Source: Tubiluchus corallicola | Lineage: Eukaryota > Priapulida > Priapulimorpha > Priapulimorphida > Tubiluchidae | DNA: 64,000 bases | NCBI GenBank assembly: GCA_030141605.1 | Contig: JAQGDQ010000275.1 | Coordinates: 62,001-126,000 of the forward strand | Direction: 5' to 3' | Shown here: positions 37,825 to 52,900 of the stretch, in pieces | Layout of the letters: every line of letters starts with the position of its first letter | Numbering within the stretch: the stretch's first letter is position 1 | Program-made: the position numbers and the translations under genes | Notes under the pieces: model-generated | Database searches by the model: none | Told to the model about the DNA's origin: nothing | What the model saw: the letters and a program-made list of their open reading frames with translations, nothing else

Positions 37825-40800
37825 CTGAAACACGATGTTTAAAACCGCCATTACAAAGTTAGGTAAAATGCATTGTGTTTTTTGTTTTGCTAGTAATTAT
37901 TTAAATGCTTTTCAAAGCATTTGGATTCCGTTGTCTGTATTTGGATGTTGCCTATTCCGTGGCGCCACATTTGATCTCCACATTGGCATGCTGCGGTACA
38001 GGCGCAGAGTGTGGTAGTAATGGCACCTGACCACACCGTTGAGAACCATTCTTACATATTTTTAAAGGTAAGTTGATCCTTGGGTTGACCGGCAGACTTC
38101 GACGATCATGACGGTTCACCCATTTATTGTTTACAATTGTGCTTGTTTTTTTCTGATATAACAAGGTCTTATACGTTTTGCTAACTAGATTTTATATTGA
38201 TTTTTTGACTTAAACTTTTAAGGCTTTTCTTTATTTTAGGCTTAGTAAAATCTGTTTGTAAAGAGCAACTGAGTATTTTTATATATTTTTGGGGCGTTAT
38301 ATAAATTTTATGAAACACCAATAACAACAACAACAACAACAACAATAAAAATAATAATAATAATATCGCTGCACTTACCTTGTGCGATATGATCCGACAC
38401 CTATTATCAAAAATTAAAAATAACACGTTAATAAATTCAGAGAGAGTGATATCAGTACCTGCCAGTCGTGGCAACACCTCAAATTTGGATTATCTGCAAT
38501 GGTGTAGACGTCACCGGCACAGCAAAACTGATTGTTTGGATCAAACAACTGCAAACCACAACATTTGATAAAGTTACTACCTTGCTTCTCTGTTACCTGC
38601 CCGCCACAACACACCTGCAGCAAAAAATGACAATTTATTTATTAAGGATTATCGAGAATATCTGAATTGCGATCTACATTTTTTCAATATATCTTTAGAG
38701 TACAAATGCAAGGATTAGACTTTAAATAGAGTGAAAAATTCAACTTATCGATTTTAAAGACATGTTAATAAAATGACTTGATTTTTGGTAATTTGATTAA
38801 CTTGATTCATTTCACCCTATTGGAAATAATTGGCTCATTTTGACACAAGCTAAAACCTTTGAGAGACTAAAATATCCTGCTACCAGAGTCTCCTTTTTAC
38901 TGCTATCATTACTGATATCCTAATGATGTCTCACTTTGTCGCAGATGCGAGCATTTAATTTACAGTTTATTGTTAATTTTGATTTATAGTTTTAAACTTT
39001 AGTTTTTCATTACCACTAAGTCAGTGCTGACATCTGTTTGTACACGTTTACAATATATGTATGTACTTGCTACTGCTGAATGTTTGTATGGAACTGGATT
39101 ACTGGGGCTTTGTGAATGTAGTAGTTTTTCACATTTGAGGGCAAGATTAGAGGACAAGCAATAGGCTTAAACAGTGGTTTGGTTATAATAACGTTTTGAC
39201 TCAGGTGCTACGACATATTGGCTGATGCATTTACTTATGTGTGTATATGTGTACTGACTATGAGACTATGATTTTGAGTAAAATACAGATCGCCAAGTTA
39301 AATCATGTTTTCATCCAGTTTTTTCATCTGTTTTCATCGCAACTACAAAAACAGTCTGATAAACCTGCCAATGTCGATTGCTGGTTCTCCCCAAAACGTC
39401 TCAGCGACAACTTTAGCGCCACGACACACTTTGGCACAAGCTAAAACGTTTAACAGCTAAATATCCTGCTACCAGGGCCTGTTTTTTTCAGTGATGAAGC
39501 TACTAATATCACCATTTTGAACATTTGGTTGTTAGTGATTGTGCACTGTTTGGATGAGTTGTTGGACCTCGGACAGATTGGACCCAAAAGGCCCGCGAGA
39601 CTCTGAGACCCTACAAAAGGTATTTGGGGAGAAGGGTGCCAAACCCTTTGAGGTTATGGAGTTTGAAACATTTTTGTATTTACCATTTTACATGTAGAAA
39701 GTCGTAAATACAAACACATTAAGTTTCTGCCATACACACTGTATTCCTAGCATGGATAAAATGCGTACGCGCTTTCAGAATTTTTTGGTAATCCAAGAAA
39801 AAGGGGTCAACTGTGAAAAGGCCCTAGGACCTCAAACCTCAAAGGCCTCTGTTTACTGGATTATCCGGATGTCATACCCTGTGGAACCCAGGAACTTATG
39901 ATATCTGCTGCAAGCTTTACCATTTGAACTATCGATTCAACACACCAGAATAGGTCTCACCTTAATAGTGGACACATCAATCACAACGAAATTCCGTCTT
40001 ACCTGTGTATTTATATTGTAAGTCCTTCCATTACAACAGCTTTCATTTGTCAGGGAATACGCCTGAGCTCCACAACATCCTAGGGGATAGGCACCTTGAG
40101 GATAATCAGTTCGGTTATACAGTGTATCCTGGCAGCAGAACTGGGCAGCGGGGTCATATGTTGTCCCTCCACAACATCCAGTATTGTAGCCAAATGCTCT
40201 GCTTACAATCTGCAATGTATGAATGGGCGTCTAGATGTAGTTACGATAAATGGGGAATCAGGTACGAAATGAGAATATAAAATAGCTAAATGGTTTGTGA
40301 CGTAATTATGTCATTCAAATGTGACGTGAAATGATAACGTCTGAATACGGATCACATAAACCATAAGGTACCATACTATGACATGACACTATTTGGCATG
40401 ATGAGGTTGAAATAAAACGTCATGGAATGCAAAGGTAATATTACACAGCATGATATAAGATGATCTGATGTCACATTGAATGATGATGATTAACATTCTT
40501 ATTCTGTCATGAAAAAACATACACGATATGGCATTACAATATGTTGACCTGATATGATATGACATGGGATGGCTGACAAGACTGATATGACATGGGATGA
40601 CACGACATGGTGTGAGATGACATTAGGCGATATAGCATAGTATATTAGCTCAGTTTTGAAGAGGACACCTTTCATCAATTTAACTAACATTAGCTATTTT
40701 TAAATAAGTTATACACTGCAATCTGAAAGAGGATTTTTTTAGAGTCGAGCCTAATCAAGTTCGATGTTCGTGTTGAGACCCTGACTCATTTTCAAGAATA

Positions 40801-43800
40801 ATGCTTGTAAAAATGTTTAGCTGACAGCATGGAAGGATTGAGTTTGTAGAGAGCTTGAAGTATATTAGACTGAAATTACGTGCTGGTTCTCTCTGGTGGT
40901 TGAAACAAAACAATGAAATTGCGTTGAACTGTGAGAACTTTTATTTCTTTTTACATATTATGCTATTATTTGCAGGAAAGAAGACACATGGTGACCATTC
41001 AGCAGCAATGCTCAAGAAGAAGAAAAACCTAACTGGCCTTGGCAGAGCTACCCAAGTCACATGCACCCACTGAGCTTACCTGATGGGCTGGTGAAACTCA
41101 CTAACAATCTACACTACCATATACGAGAAGCTCAGTAGGTACATTTGACGGAGCAGCACTGACCAAGGCCACAACCTGGGCTAAACTTGAGTCAGTTCAA
41201 TAATAAATAATTTTAAATGTGGGTGGCAACACATGTTTAATTATTAGTAGTAGTGATTTAAATTAAGAATCGCAAATGAAAATGTGCGACAGTGCTTTAG
41301 GAAGAGCCACTGAACCAGCAGAGGTGTTTCTGCAATGCTCAGAAGTATATGCATCTTCATGTACGAGGTAAGCAGCCGCGGTATACAAATGATACTGCCT
41401 GAAGCAAGTATCGAACTAAATGTGACACTCACATGAAGCTCGTTGCACTTACCCATTCAGCCATGAAGCTCGCCAAGACGTAACTGTTGATCATTCGAGC
41501 ATTCAAAATCTTTTGTTTCTTGTCTGCCTCTTATATTTATAACTGTATCAGTCGCTTTAGTTAATTTTTCCGTTAGTTTCTATGAGCTCAATATGTTTAA
41601 TACTGGACTTTCATATTAATTATCAATACTCACACGCCATCCCGTTATTTCCGTGATTAACTGTTATTTGTGTATTTGTAAATTTTCTGCTGGTAGTCTT
41701 GTTTCATAATTTGTGTATGTATGTGTGTAGGGCCGATGTACATATGTACTTTGTAGTTTTGAGTGTATGTATGTATTTGATTGCATATTTTGTATATGTA
41801 TATATGTATATACAATATATATTGTATATTGAATTAAAAAAATATCATGTTTTAGTACAAGAGCTATTGGAATTATATGGATGCTTTAAGTGCTGTTTTC
41901 TTTTTCCAAGAGAAACTTTTTACACTACATAAACAGCAGCTTAACTTACGTCGCAACCGCAGCAAATATTAATGCTAGAATCGTACGACTTTGTACCGCA
42001 ACACGCATCACTACTAACGGCGGATGATGCGGCCTCACCGCAGCACATTTGCGTATACGCATCAATCAGTTGCGTACCGCAACATTTGAGCCTGTACGTT
42101 GCAGGATTCCGCACGTCTCTGCAATGAGAAAAAAGTGCAAAAATGTATTTTATAAATTCAAAGAAATCCTTTTTTAATTAAATGAATACTAGTGAAGGTG
42201 ATTTAATTAAAGGACAAGAAAAGGGGTACATGAAGTACGTTTTAGAAAAATCGCCTTAAAAATTATACTACTTTACAGCAATTTTTTGCGTATATCGTAC
42301 TCGCGTTGAAAGGAATTTTTGTTTGTTTTCATTTTAAATCTCCCGCAATACCCACCATTACATGACGTCACTACGCAAACGTAAATCAGGGGAAGAAAAG
42401 GCATGCTAAATTATGTCCCAAAAATTTTCCGTGTAAATCTATATTACTTTGCATTTTGCTTACCTGCTGAAAAGACTTAAGTAACTAGAAATAATAATTT
42501 AAAATATTTGTGCCAGTTGGTAAAATTTAATGTCGCTGACTCATCCTCCAGGGTGCGCCACTGACTAACCAAAAACGTATTTATAACTTTATTGACAAGA
42601 TACAGTAATTTAAAATTTTACTTAGCAACATGTATGCTACGAATGCCCTGATTGCTTTTTCAAACTTCACGCACTGATATCTAAACTTGTTTTAAACGAC
42701 CTACCATTAAAATGGCTGCGCCTAACGGTCATCGCGGGAGCTGAAATTTACACGTTTTCTACAGCATAGTCAGCATTAAAACCGACGCAAGCCCTGCATG
42801 CGAAAAGGCAGTATGTAAGTGGCATAAAATGTGAATACGAATTTTTAAGCTTTATGTAAGTAGAGGGTTTTCTTGTGCTTTAAAATTTGTTCAATGTAGA
42901 AATTGTGATTGTTTATCTAGATTGAATACAGTCAAACCTCGTTACAACGTCCCCTTTATAATCCCCGAAATTTTTAGCAAACAAAATATCTGTATTTGCA
43001 TAGAAATGTATGTATTAATGCAAGCCGTTATAATGCCAAATTCCTTGTAAGGCCAGGTTTTCTTACAGCGGTACGAAGATGTTTGAATGTAAACGAATGT
43101 TTGGGTGAGACCGTTTCTTTTTCTAGAGGGACAAGTTCGTAGTTAGAGTTGTGCATAAATCATCGAAAATTAAAATCTTTCGTCAAGTAGTAGCTAAAGC
43201 TTCCTTGAGCTTTTTTATTTAAAGACCTGGTTTTTCTTTGTGCACGCTAAGTTACTAATGAAGATAACTCATGTCTAACTTAAGAAGAAGCAAATCCAAC
43301 TGAAGTTTTTGGCAAAATTCCAAAAACTTTTTGCTTCACTTCAATTCCAGTTGGCAATTTTTTTTCATAGTTTTAGTCAAAATTGAAAAGTAAGGTTAGT
43401 AATGGTTTAGTCAAATTTGAAGAAAGTTGGCCAACTTGATCTCAAAAACGGCATTCAAGTTAAACTACTGTACTATAACAATCGTTTAAGCAACTGTAAT
43501 TGCATGACCAAAGCTAGTAGTTCATGTAATGCTTTCACTACAAGCAATGCTATGTAATTTAAAGCATCCTGGCAAACCTAGCATGTAATGTTCCTTTGCA
43601 ACAGATGAACAGCAGTGGGTTGTAAGCAGTGCCATTACAACACTCATACACGTCAGGTGAGGCTTTCTGTACGACACTGTAGGAAATGGTCTCATTGCCT
43701 TGAATTCCACTCACAATTTCACAGCACATTTCTTTTGGACTTGTCATCAGCTGTTCCCCACAGCACTGGAAATCTAACAAACCAGAGAGATTGAGAGCTC

Positions 43801-46325
43801 AAAAATACTGTCTAATGGATTTCACAAACAAATAAATGAAGGATAGTTTTGCTACCTTGTGTGCTCTTGGTAGGGTGCATTATATTAAGTGGGTTTACCT
43901 AGCATTCAGAATGCGTATGCGTTGTGTGGATGCGGAATAGATCAAATCGGATTATATTGTTTTCAAAGCACACGTTTATCAGACCTGCGTTATGCGTTAT
44001 TTTTTCTGCATCCATTTCATATTGACTTTTTATTATGCAAATTTTCCGCAGGTGGATTACGTATACGCATTCCAGATGCTAGGGAAACGCCACTTAAGTC
44101 TTTGTTTAAAGCGTAAACCAGCAAAAATGCGTATAAGCTGCAGTTTCAACATAATAATCATCAGTAATTCTTTCCATTCTGTCCTGCTCTTCTAACTCTT
44201 TTCTAAAGCAGTTATTTTGGTTCGGCGACTGAGTGGTTTAGACTACAGATTGCAGACACGCTTAGTGGTTGCAATCTTGAGTTCGAATCAGCAGCTGCCA
44301 ATGTCAGGACATGTTGCGTCAACACATTCATATTCAGCTTGAATGCCGTTGGCTACTTTTATTTAGTTTGATTGCAGTTGATTTGTACAATGCATATTTT
44401 TGTTAATTGTATATCGTTTGTGTTTGTCTCTGGCGTCTCCATATTAAACGCGCATTCTTCCACCAATGACGTCGTTCAACGACTGAAGAAGAGCAGCGCA
44501 TTGTCAGTTTTCGTCAGTAGTAGTAGTATAGTTCACTGACTATAAATACAAAAGTACAATAAGCTTTAACAAAAAATTAGGAAGCTAATTTGTGACATTG
44601 TCACATCAACATTATGTAAGGTGCAGAAATTTGAATAGTTTAACAAATGCGAAGACCACGATGCGCTTACGAAAAGTCACGCAATCCACCAGTTACGTCA
44701 AGCGAATGACGGCTGCCACTGCGTTTTTTTAAAATTTCTGTACATCAGTAGCATTAATTAACTTTATGCTTTACCGACATTTCTTGCAAATTTCTTTGTT
44801 ATATTTTTTAAGTTTAAGTGATAACTGTAAAATAAACCCAACATGCTAAATGATTTTAAGAAGGGAAGAAAATATAAACATTTCTTATAAAAAAACCTGT
44901 AACTAATGTAAAAAGTATGTTACTGTAGGAATCTGCTTACGTTTTCTGAAAGCAGTGCGATGACGAAAACTAAATCCACCAATTTCCCAGGGAAAGAAGG
45001 CGTGTCTAGGAGATGGCAGTGAGCTGACCGTTTCACCACAGCACACTTCTACTGCCGGGTCAAACAAAGTTTTGTCCCCGCAACAACCTTGTTTCAGAGT
45101 ATTGTATCTAGAAAAACGGAAAAGTGTTCGAGTTAATGTGATGGGAATTGAGAAATGAGGTGACAGCAGTCGGGCCGAGTCATGACCTTTTATGGCCCCC
45201 AAGGCTAATGAAATTATGGGGTTCCCCTCAGACGGAGCCACCCTCTAACTGTATTGAATATTTTTTACTTGTGATATATCCCGGAGGCATTTACATAGTT
45301 TGAAGTAAACATACTGCAAATTCTTTACAATAAACTAGATAGTAATAGGTGTCTTTTGATTGAGAGTAAAAATATTATTTAAGAAATACCACTATTTTAC
45401 TATTTATTGGAAACCAAATTTGCATATATTTCAACACAACCGTAGTGAAAAACAATTTTTTTACCAAATGTTCCATAGCTACAGGTCTTTAAGCTTGAAA
45501 GACCCTATAGCCTATACTAGCCTACAATATTAACCGGCCTTGGTCACATGCAATGCATGCCTAGCTTCTTGTTTTTTTAAAAAAAATCTTTCGTCCAAAT
45601 GTAAAAAGTTAATTTGTATTGAACTAAATGATTTTCGTGTATTTTGTCTTTGTTGTCTTTTTTTGTTATACCTATTGAAGTTTAGTATTTAACGCGTTTT
45701 AAAAGCAAAACGCGTCTGTAATTTGTTTCATTTGACAGCATGTTGACACAGTGATAAATATCAAGAGTTAACAATCTCGTTTTTCTCACCTCATGATAAT
45801 TATTTTGCTTATTTGCATAAGTTAATAAAATTCTACGTATAACTTACAGTGTGCCGTTGCAACACGCTGCGCGTTTGCGTATGTCGTACGATTGCGTACC
45901 ACAGGTGCGCAAGTATGGGTTCGTATTGTTGGCCTTATATTTCACTATTCCATTGTCGCAGTATTGTGATGATATAGAAAACGACTCAGTCTTGCAACAG
46001 TCTGTATCAAAATACCTAAACAAAATATATAACACATTGATATATACCTCAAATTCATTCAGTTAATTTGTAACGAAATCCAGAATAATTCTTCTCTGCC
46101 AAAAGAGTTATTAAGAAAACTTTAAAAAAACTCGTTACACTTAAACCTGGAATTTTCTGCTGATGAGTCAGGTGATTTACCAAATTAGCCATTGTACATG
46201 GACTGGAAAGCAACCCGAATTACAATTCCCTTATTTATAATATATACATAAAACACACACACGCGCGCACGCACGCACGCACTCACGCACGCGCGCACGC
46301 ACACACACACATACACACACGAACT

Positions 46326-46395
<70 letters not shown>

Positions 46396-46457
46396 GTCCC
46401 CTTCTCTTCCTCTTACCCCTTCCTCTTCCTCTCCCTCTCTCTGTTTCGTTGTTTCTG

Positions 46458-46544
<87 letters not shown>

Positions 46545-49500
46545 TTCTCTTTCTCTTTTTCACTTCCTCTAAATTTGTAGTCCTTAGGCATGAGTGGGAG
46601 TCCTGACTACTAAGGAAAACGTTTATCGTAAAGCTAGTGAACGACACCTCGATGAATTCTTGATGTTAGTCGAGGTTTAACTTCTTGTAGAGTAACCAAG
46701 CAATGTTTCGTTTGCTTTTCATGCCAATCGTAGAAGCTAGTCTCCTAATTACTGTCTTAGCAACTCCCAATACTAAATAAATAAAGTAATTCATTATTTA
46801 ACTACATTTCACTAGTCTGAAAACACCAAGTGCAAATAACAGACAACTTCTTAGAAGGCATGGTAAACAGTTTACTAATAAAAGTTGGTAAAATTAAAAA
46901 TTGTTGTAAATATTGCAAATTTTTGTACCTGTCAAATATGTTATTATCACAACATATTTGTCTTGTTGAATCAAATGACTGGTTTCCGCAACAGTAAAAG
47001 TGTATCCCACTGGGCACTACAGTACCATTGCAGCACATTTCTGTCTGAGCACAGTATCCCACCCCTCCACAACAATGGGACAGCCCGGTGTTGTTCACTG
47101 GCACCCCTGCACAACATAGCTCAGTCGCTGTGTTTACTGTACAATCTGTAACAACAAGTTGATTCCATATTAGGACCCATTCAACGAGCAGTCCTATAAA
47201 TTTGCCTAACTCGAATATTTTACATTTGACTGACCATAGATGGCGCTGCACTGCGATATTGGATTATTTATTTTATTTTCCGAACACACACGTTATAGTA
47301 TCAGGATGTTATTTGAAAACAGGCGTACTAAGTGATAATAATACCTAGTATGGAAAAGCATTAATTTTGTAGAATGATTGCTTTTTCTATTATAATGCTT
47401 ACGTGTAGTATTCCTTTAACTAAACTCTTTCACTTCTGCCAGCTAGAGTCTCGTCTAAGTCAATTATGATACGAAATTGGTTGTTTCAAGCTACCTTTTT
47501 TACAGCTTAGAATTTATTTAATTTAGAAGAGCTATTTAGTTTAAACAATTAAAATAACTCCGCTTTTGACCAAGACCAGTTGTTGCTGTAAAGAGCACCA
47601 CGACGCATGCTCTCTTTGAGATTTTATAGCCAATTTTCAGGGAACTCAATGACAGCAACAAATACCCAAAACCGAATGGTCTCATTGCCCACAATTTGGT
47701 TAGGCAAAAATGTTTAAACAATAGTATGCCTGAGTTCGTCATTAATTGATATAAAACACATTTTAGTAAAACATAAGCAATACAAAAATTTTGCCTGGTG
47801 GAGTCTTGAAAAAATCTGCCTGGACCTATCAGAGTGGACCAGCGTTATTCATTTAGATGCTTTATGGTTTCACGAACTTAATGAAAAATGCTAAATATAC
47901 TGATGATACGACACTGATTGAAACTGGTGACAGGCCTCACTACCAACTTTTTAAATTTGCCAAACATGAAACTGCTGTTTACCCGTGCAAGTGAATGAAG
48001 AGATTAATGAGCGCATTCGTTGTACGAAATCACTGTGAATTATGATGCAGGATAATATAGAATGGGTTGCTGGTGTCACCAAAAATCTTTTGATTGACGA
48101 AGCGACTGTATTCTTTGTGGCAACTACAAAGAAGAGTTCTGAATCGAGTTGAGCTAACCAAAGTTTACATTATTTGTAGTATCGGTTACAGAGCAAGCGG
48201 GAATGGTATAACAAAAGAGCATGCTCATACCACAGAACCAATTCAAAAACATGCATGTCCTTATTGTTTTACGAAAAAGCAGTGATTTTTCTCTACATTC
48301 TCACACTAGAATTTCGACGTCAAAACCAGTACAAAAATTTCTTTGACGCTTTAAACCGGACACGTAAACTACATCATCTCTTCCCTAACAGGAGAACAAA
48401 CGTTTACAACATTCTGCAATCAAAATATTTAGTGTTACCTCGGTACAAAACTTCCCGTTATAAACACAGTTGTGTTCCATGGTTCATATACAGTCTAACA
48501 TAAATAATTTTTTGTCTTCTCCGTCCTCTCTTTACACCTTTTAAATCTATTTCTTGTTTTAATGAAATTCCTGTCTCTGTATATTTGAGTGGTTATATTT
48601 TATACAATGTTGCTTTTACTTTTTCCTGGTTTTTGTCTTTATATGACAAATTTGTTGATGAAATTTTATGATTTTGTCGTTTTTAATCTCTTAACTGATT
48701 GCAATGATTGCAAGTCTTAATCTATCATAATTATGTAATTTTACTTTACTAGTTAATTTTTATGTATTTTATGTTATTTATTTTAACACTTTAATTTATT
48801 TACACGTGTATGTGTGTTTATATTGTAGTAATCATGTATTCTGCATCTTAGCTGCAGTATTACATTCTATACATTGTCGTATTTTACGATGTTTTAACAG
48901 ACATATAAGTCTATTGACTTTCGTTCATAGATGTATTACATAAAAAATAAAAAAAAGATAAAATTCTAATCTAAAGTTTCGTAGATTATAATCTCGTCAT
49001 AATCTGTCTATGTTCGAATCAGTATTATTCCAATTCAGTATTTTCTATAGCGTGTTTTGAATTATTAAACTCCCCCTGTAAACGAAAATATAGCAAAGAT
49101 AGTGTTACGACTAGTTTTAACAAAGGGGTCTCACTCTACTCCTCATTTTCAAACCACGCTAATGGGGTGTTACACCTCGTTGTGCCTTCATCGGTGTCCG
49201 GTAACAAACAGCACAGCTCGTTGTAACAATATGTAGCGACTGAATAATGAAGCCAATAAAATTCCAAATGAATCCCGTTATAAAGGTGAATTTCGACCAT
49301 CTTTGTAGGAGAGCGTCTTCAACTTGTATGTGTATTCAACTTGCTGGATTTGTCTATTGGTGAGTTTTAATAATCCTTCACCGAGTCGGGTTACTCGTGT
49401 TAAGCTGTTCCCGTAGTTGTGAGCTGCCAGCAAAAGTACAAGATTTGTCATGAAAAATGTCGCTTTCTACGGACTCTGAGGTGAAGTTCCACGGAAAGTT

Positions 49501-49680
49501 TTAGCGGGATGTCGTGGCAACGTATTTTGGTTTTATTCAGTAACATGTTTCATTGACAATGTCTTATTTCCGTCATCACTATTATCGTCTTTATCAACAC
49601 CATAGTCGTCTTTGGTAATTTTGTAAACACAATGATGATGATTATGATGATGATGATGATGATCATCATCATCATCATCA

Positions 49681-49715
<35 letters not shown>

Positions 49716-49915
49716 GTGCTCGTCATCGTCATATTCGTCGTCATCATCATCATCATTATCATCATCACGATCATCATAACAGCAGAAGCAACAACAAGCA
49801 ACAACGTCGTCGGTGTTATCATTACCATCATCACCATCATCATCATTACCTACACCATTATCATCATCGTCATTATCATCATTATCATCAACAAAAACAA
49901 CAGTAACAGCAACAG

Positions 49916-49947
<32 letters not shown>

Positions 49948-49950
49948 ACA

Positions 49951-49981
<31 letters not shown>

Positions 49982-52900
49982 TAAATAACAACAGCAACAG
50001 CAACAGCAACAACAACAGCAGCAGCAGCAACTGCAACAGCAACAACAGCAACAACAAGTGCATCACCATCACTATCACCATCAAAAACAATCGGCATCAC
50101 CATTGTCACCTTTACAGTCATCACTACTGCCGCTACAACCTTTACCATCACAATCCATCGTCATGTTAGTACTTCGTCAATGTCGTCGTCGTCATCATCA
50201 TTATCATCATGATCGATGAGTAAACCCGCAGATAAATATAACTTGAGTTGCGTTAAAGCTTTTTCTCGAAATTCAGATTACACAACTTATTACCCCTTGC
50301 GTAGATCCACCCTGTGCCACTCTAATGCATGACTGATATTTCCACTGAGTTAAAATCGATTCTTACAAGAAGCGGCTGGTTTATTATAGGGGGAATTCAT
50401 CATCCACGTCTTTTGAAACTTTTTCACCTTTCAGAGAAAAATTTGCCCAATAAACTTGAAGGCGGTCGAGGAGTTTATTTGATGCGCAATTAATTTCCCA
50501 ACAACCGCATTGCATGTCATAGTTCAAAGTAAGAACTTTACAATACGCCGCGGGCGGTGATGCTTAAGATGATGTTGATGGCGATGATGAAAGAGACGAC
50601 TATTGTTTTTTTGAAAGGATTTCTCTTTGTCACATTTTTGTGATAGAAATCTCAAATCAAAGTTTTATTTGTGGGCTTAATAAACTGTTTGTCTGTTTGA
50701 TAAAATCCTGTTGCAAGCGCTGACTTGCAAAGCTTTCGCATTTTTTATGGTGTGAAAGTCAAAACTACTTTTCAGAACTGGTCATTTATCAGAAGGGCTA
50801 CCTCAATGACACCTGCAGCAATGAGGAGATATTATCGCAAGTGACGAAGGACATTAGCCGCCATTTTTCATCACGTGACATAGCGGATTTTGTCTTTAAG
50901 CTCCTCACGAGACAGACGTAGAGAATGAGTTTCACCTCAGAATATGACAGGCAATTTTGATATACTGAGTTAGTTCAGTTGTGTTTCAATTTAGTTTAAA
51001 TTACTCCAGAAGCTGCTAGGTGGAAAAGTTACCTGCGTGGTTGCGTTGTTACGTCACGGGAATTCCCAAAAGCAAAAACTTGTCATGGGATCTAATTAAA
51101 AAATTGCACCTGATCACACCCTCTAAGGTAAACAGGTGCAATGACATAATGAAGGCGCAACGCTCGTCCACTTGGCAGTTGAAAGATTTCCGCATGCGGC
51201 AGTTTAAAGATTCTCAAAAAATGGTTAGTTTGTTGATATTATTAAATTCTGAAGCCAAACTTGTCCGAAAGAAAGAGAATGTGAAAAAGTTGAAACAAAG
51301 TATGGATTCCAGCGACGGAGTTCTTGCTAACAAGACGAATGGTATTGTCACTGCTACAGTGGCCTTGGGGGAGGGGGGGTGCTAATTCAATCCTTGTAAA
51401 ATCGTAAATCAAGCAGATTCAAATCCAAAATTTCTCTCGTCCACCTTTCAAAAAAATTTGGGTTTTGAAATTTAAGAAATGTTCGTTCCATCATCATATG
51501 TGACAAAACCTGTTTAGTATGAGGAAGATTACATTTAGAAAAGGGCAAAATCAGAGCAAAATGGGTGGTAGGCGCAGACGGAGTTTTTCTACCTGCTGGG
51601 TTTATCCTAGGGAAACCTATTTGTGAAAACCACACCAAACTTTGCTGTCTAAACAGAGAAAGGTTTAGCAAGCACGTGCAATTTCCATAGAAAATGAAGT
51701 AGAATGATAGACAAGCAAGAAGACGATTGTAAAATATTTACCTATAAGCCAAATGATATCCTGTTGAACAAGGTTTAAAAATCAGTAGAACGCAAGAGAA
51801 CACCAATGTATACTATTATATATAACAGGTTTATAGTGACGAATTTTATAAAAGTTGAAATGAATAGTATAAAGGTAAAATTAAAGCGTCAGACCAAACA
51901 TGTAGTAAATACTATCTCAGGAAGATTAATCCTCGATTATCGATCGATGCTTTGTCTACTACAAAACTTTGTTTGTCATAAAACATAGCTTGCCATGGCT
52001 TCGAGTATGAGATTGCCATGTCATCTTTTAAAAGTGGAAACAGGTAGATAGAGTAGAATCCCACATTTAAAGCACTTGTATACCTGGCAGAGATATGCAA
52101 AATGAGGAACATGTATTGTTAGAATGTCAACTTGCTGAACATTTTACAAACCAATCCTTTAATAATAATTTTTTTGATTTAATGAATTCAACAAATAACT
52201 TTTCGTCGTTTTCGAACAAAGTTTTAAAGTTATTCAAATAATAAAGTAGATAAAATTAGTTTACGCGCATTCTAACTCTATAGTTTACAAGATTGACATT
52301 TATTCAAAGACATTAAGATTGTTAATTTTATGGTGTGTTTTCCCTGTGTTGATATCAATAAATAAACTGGTAAAGTTTACAATTTCCCACACATAAAAAA
52401 TTTGTTCTTGAAGCGTATTAGGGTCAGCGTGGGGTTAGGATTTGAGTTAAGGTTAGAGTTAGGATTAGGGTATTTAAATTGTGTGGGGAATTGTAAACTC
52501 CGTTCAATAAATTAACTAACTATAGAAGCTACGTGCCACAGAATTCTTAGTCAACCCAATACAGTTGTGTTCAAATTTTGTTTTTTCAATCAGAGACCAC
52601 TACTACTACCTGAACCTGCTGTACAAACTGTTTCTCCCTGAAAATCAACGTTTGTATTGAGAAGTGAGATTCAATGTTCAGCAAAACCTGCATAAGATGC
52701 GTATTAGTTACACTCAATGTCTCGAAGAAACTAAACGCGTTCTGAACAAATTCTTCGTTCGACTTGACTTTTCTTTCTAATTCTCATTCACTTTATCACT
52801 TCAGTTATGGCTTTGTTATAATGCCCTGAGTGATTTATCGGTTTCTTATTTGAGCTTGTATGAGGGCGTCTCTCTCAGGTGTATAATAACATCAGAAACG

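Noticed and set aside
40970-41180. Possible transposase or gene fragment (KKTHGDHSAAMLKKKKNLTG)
   Set aside because: Short, breaks after a stop, and I could not tie it to any family; a protein search would be decisive.
46231-46647. Arg-Glu-Lys-rich minus-strand frames
   Set aside because: Encoded by the CT microsatellite; no splice or family support.
49533-50169. Poly-Asp, poly-Asn and poly-Leu frames up to 185 codons
   Set aside because: Triplet microsatellite open in most frames on both strands, inside the galaxin-like first intron.
51020-51385. 121-codon plus-strand frame
   Set aside because: Starts at GTG, ends in a poly-G tract, no recognised domain; composition fits chance or old mobile DNA. 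A transcript or protein match would change this.
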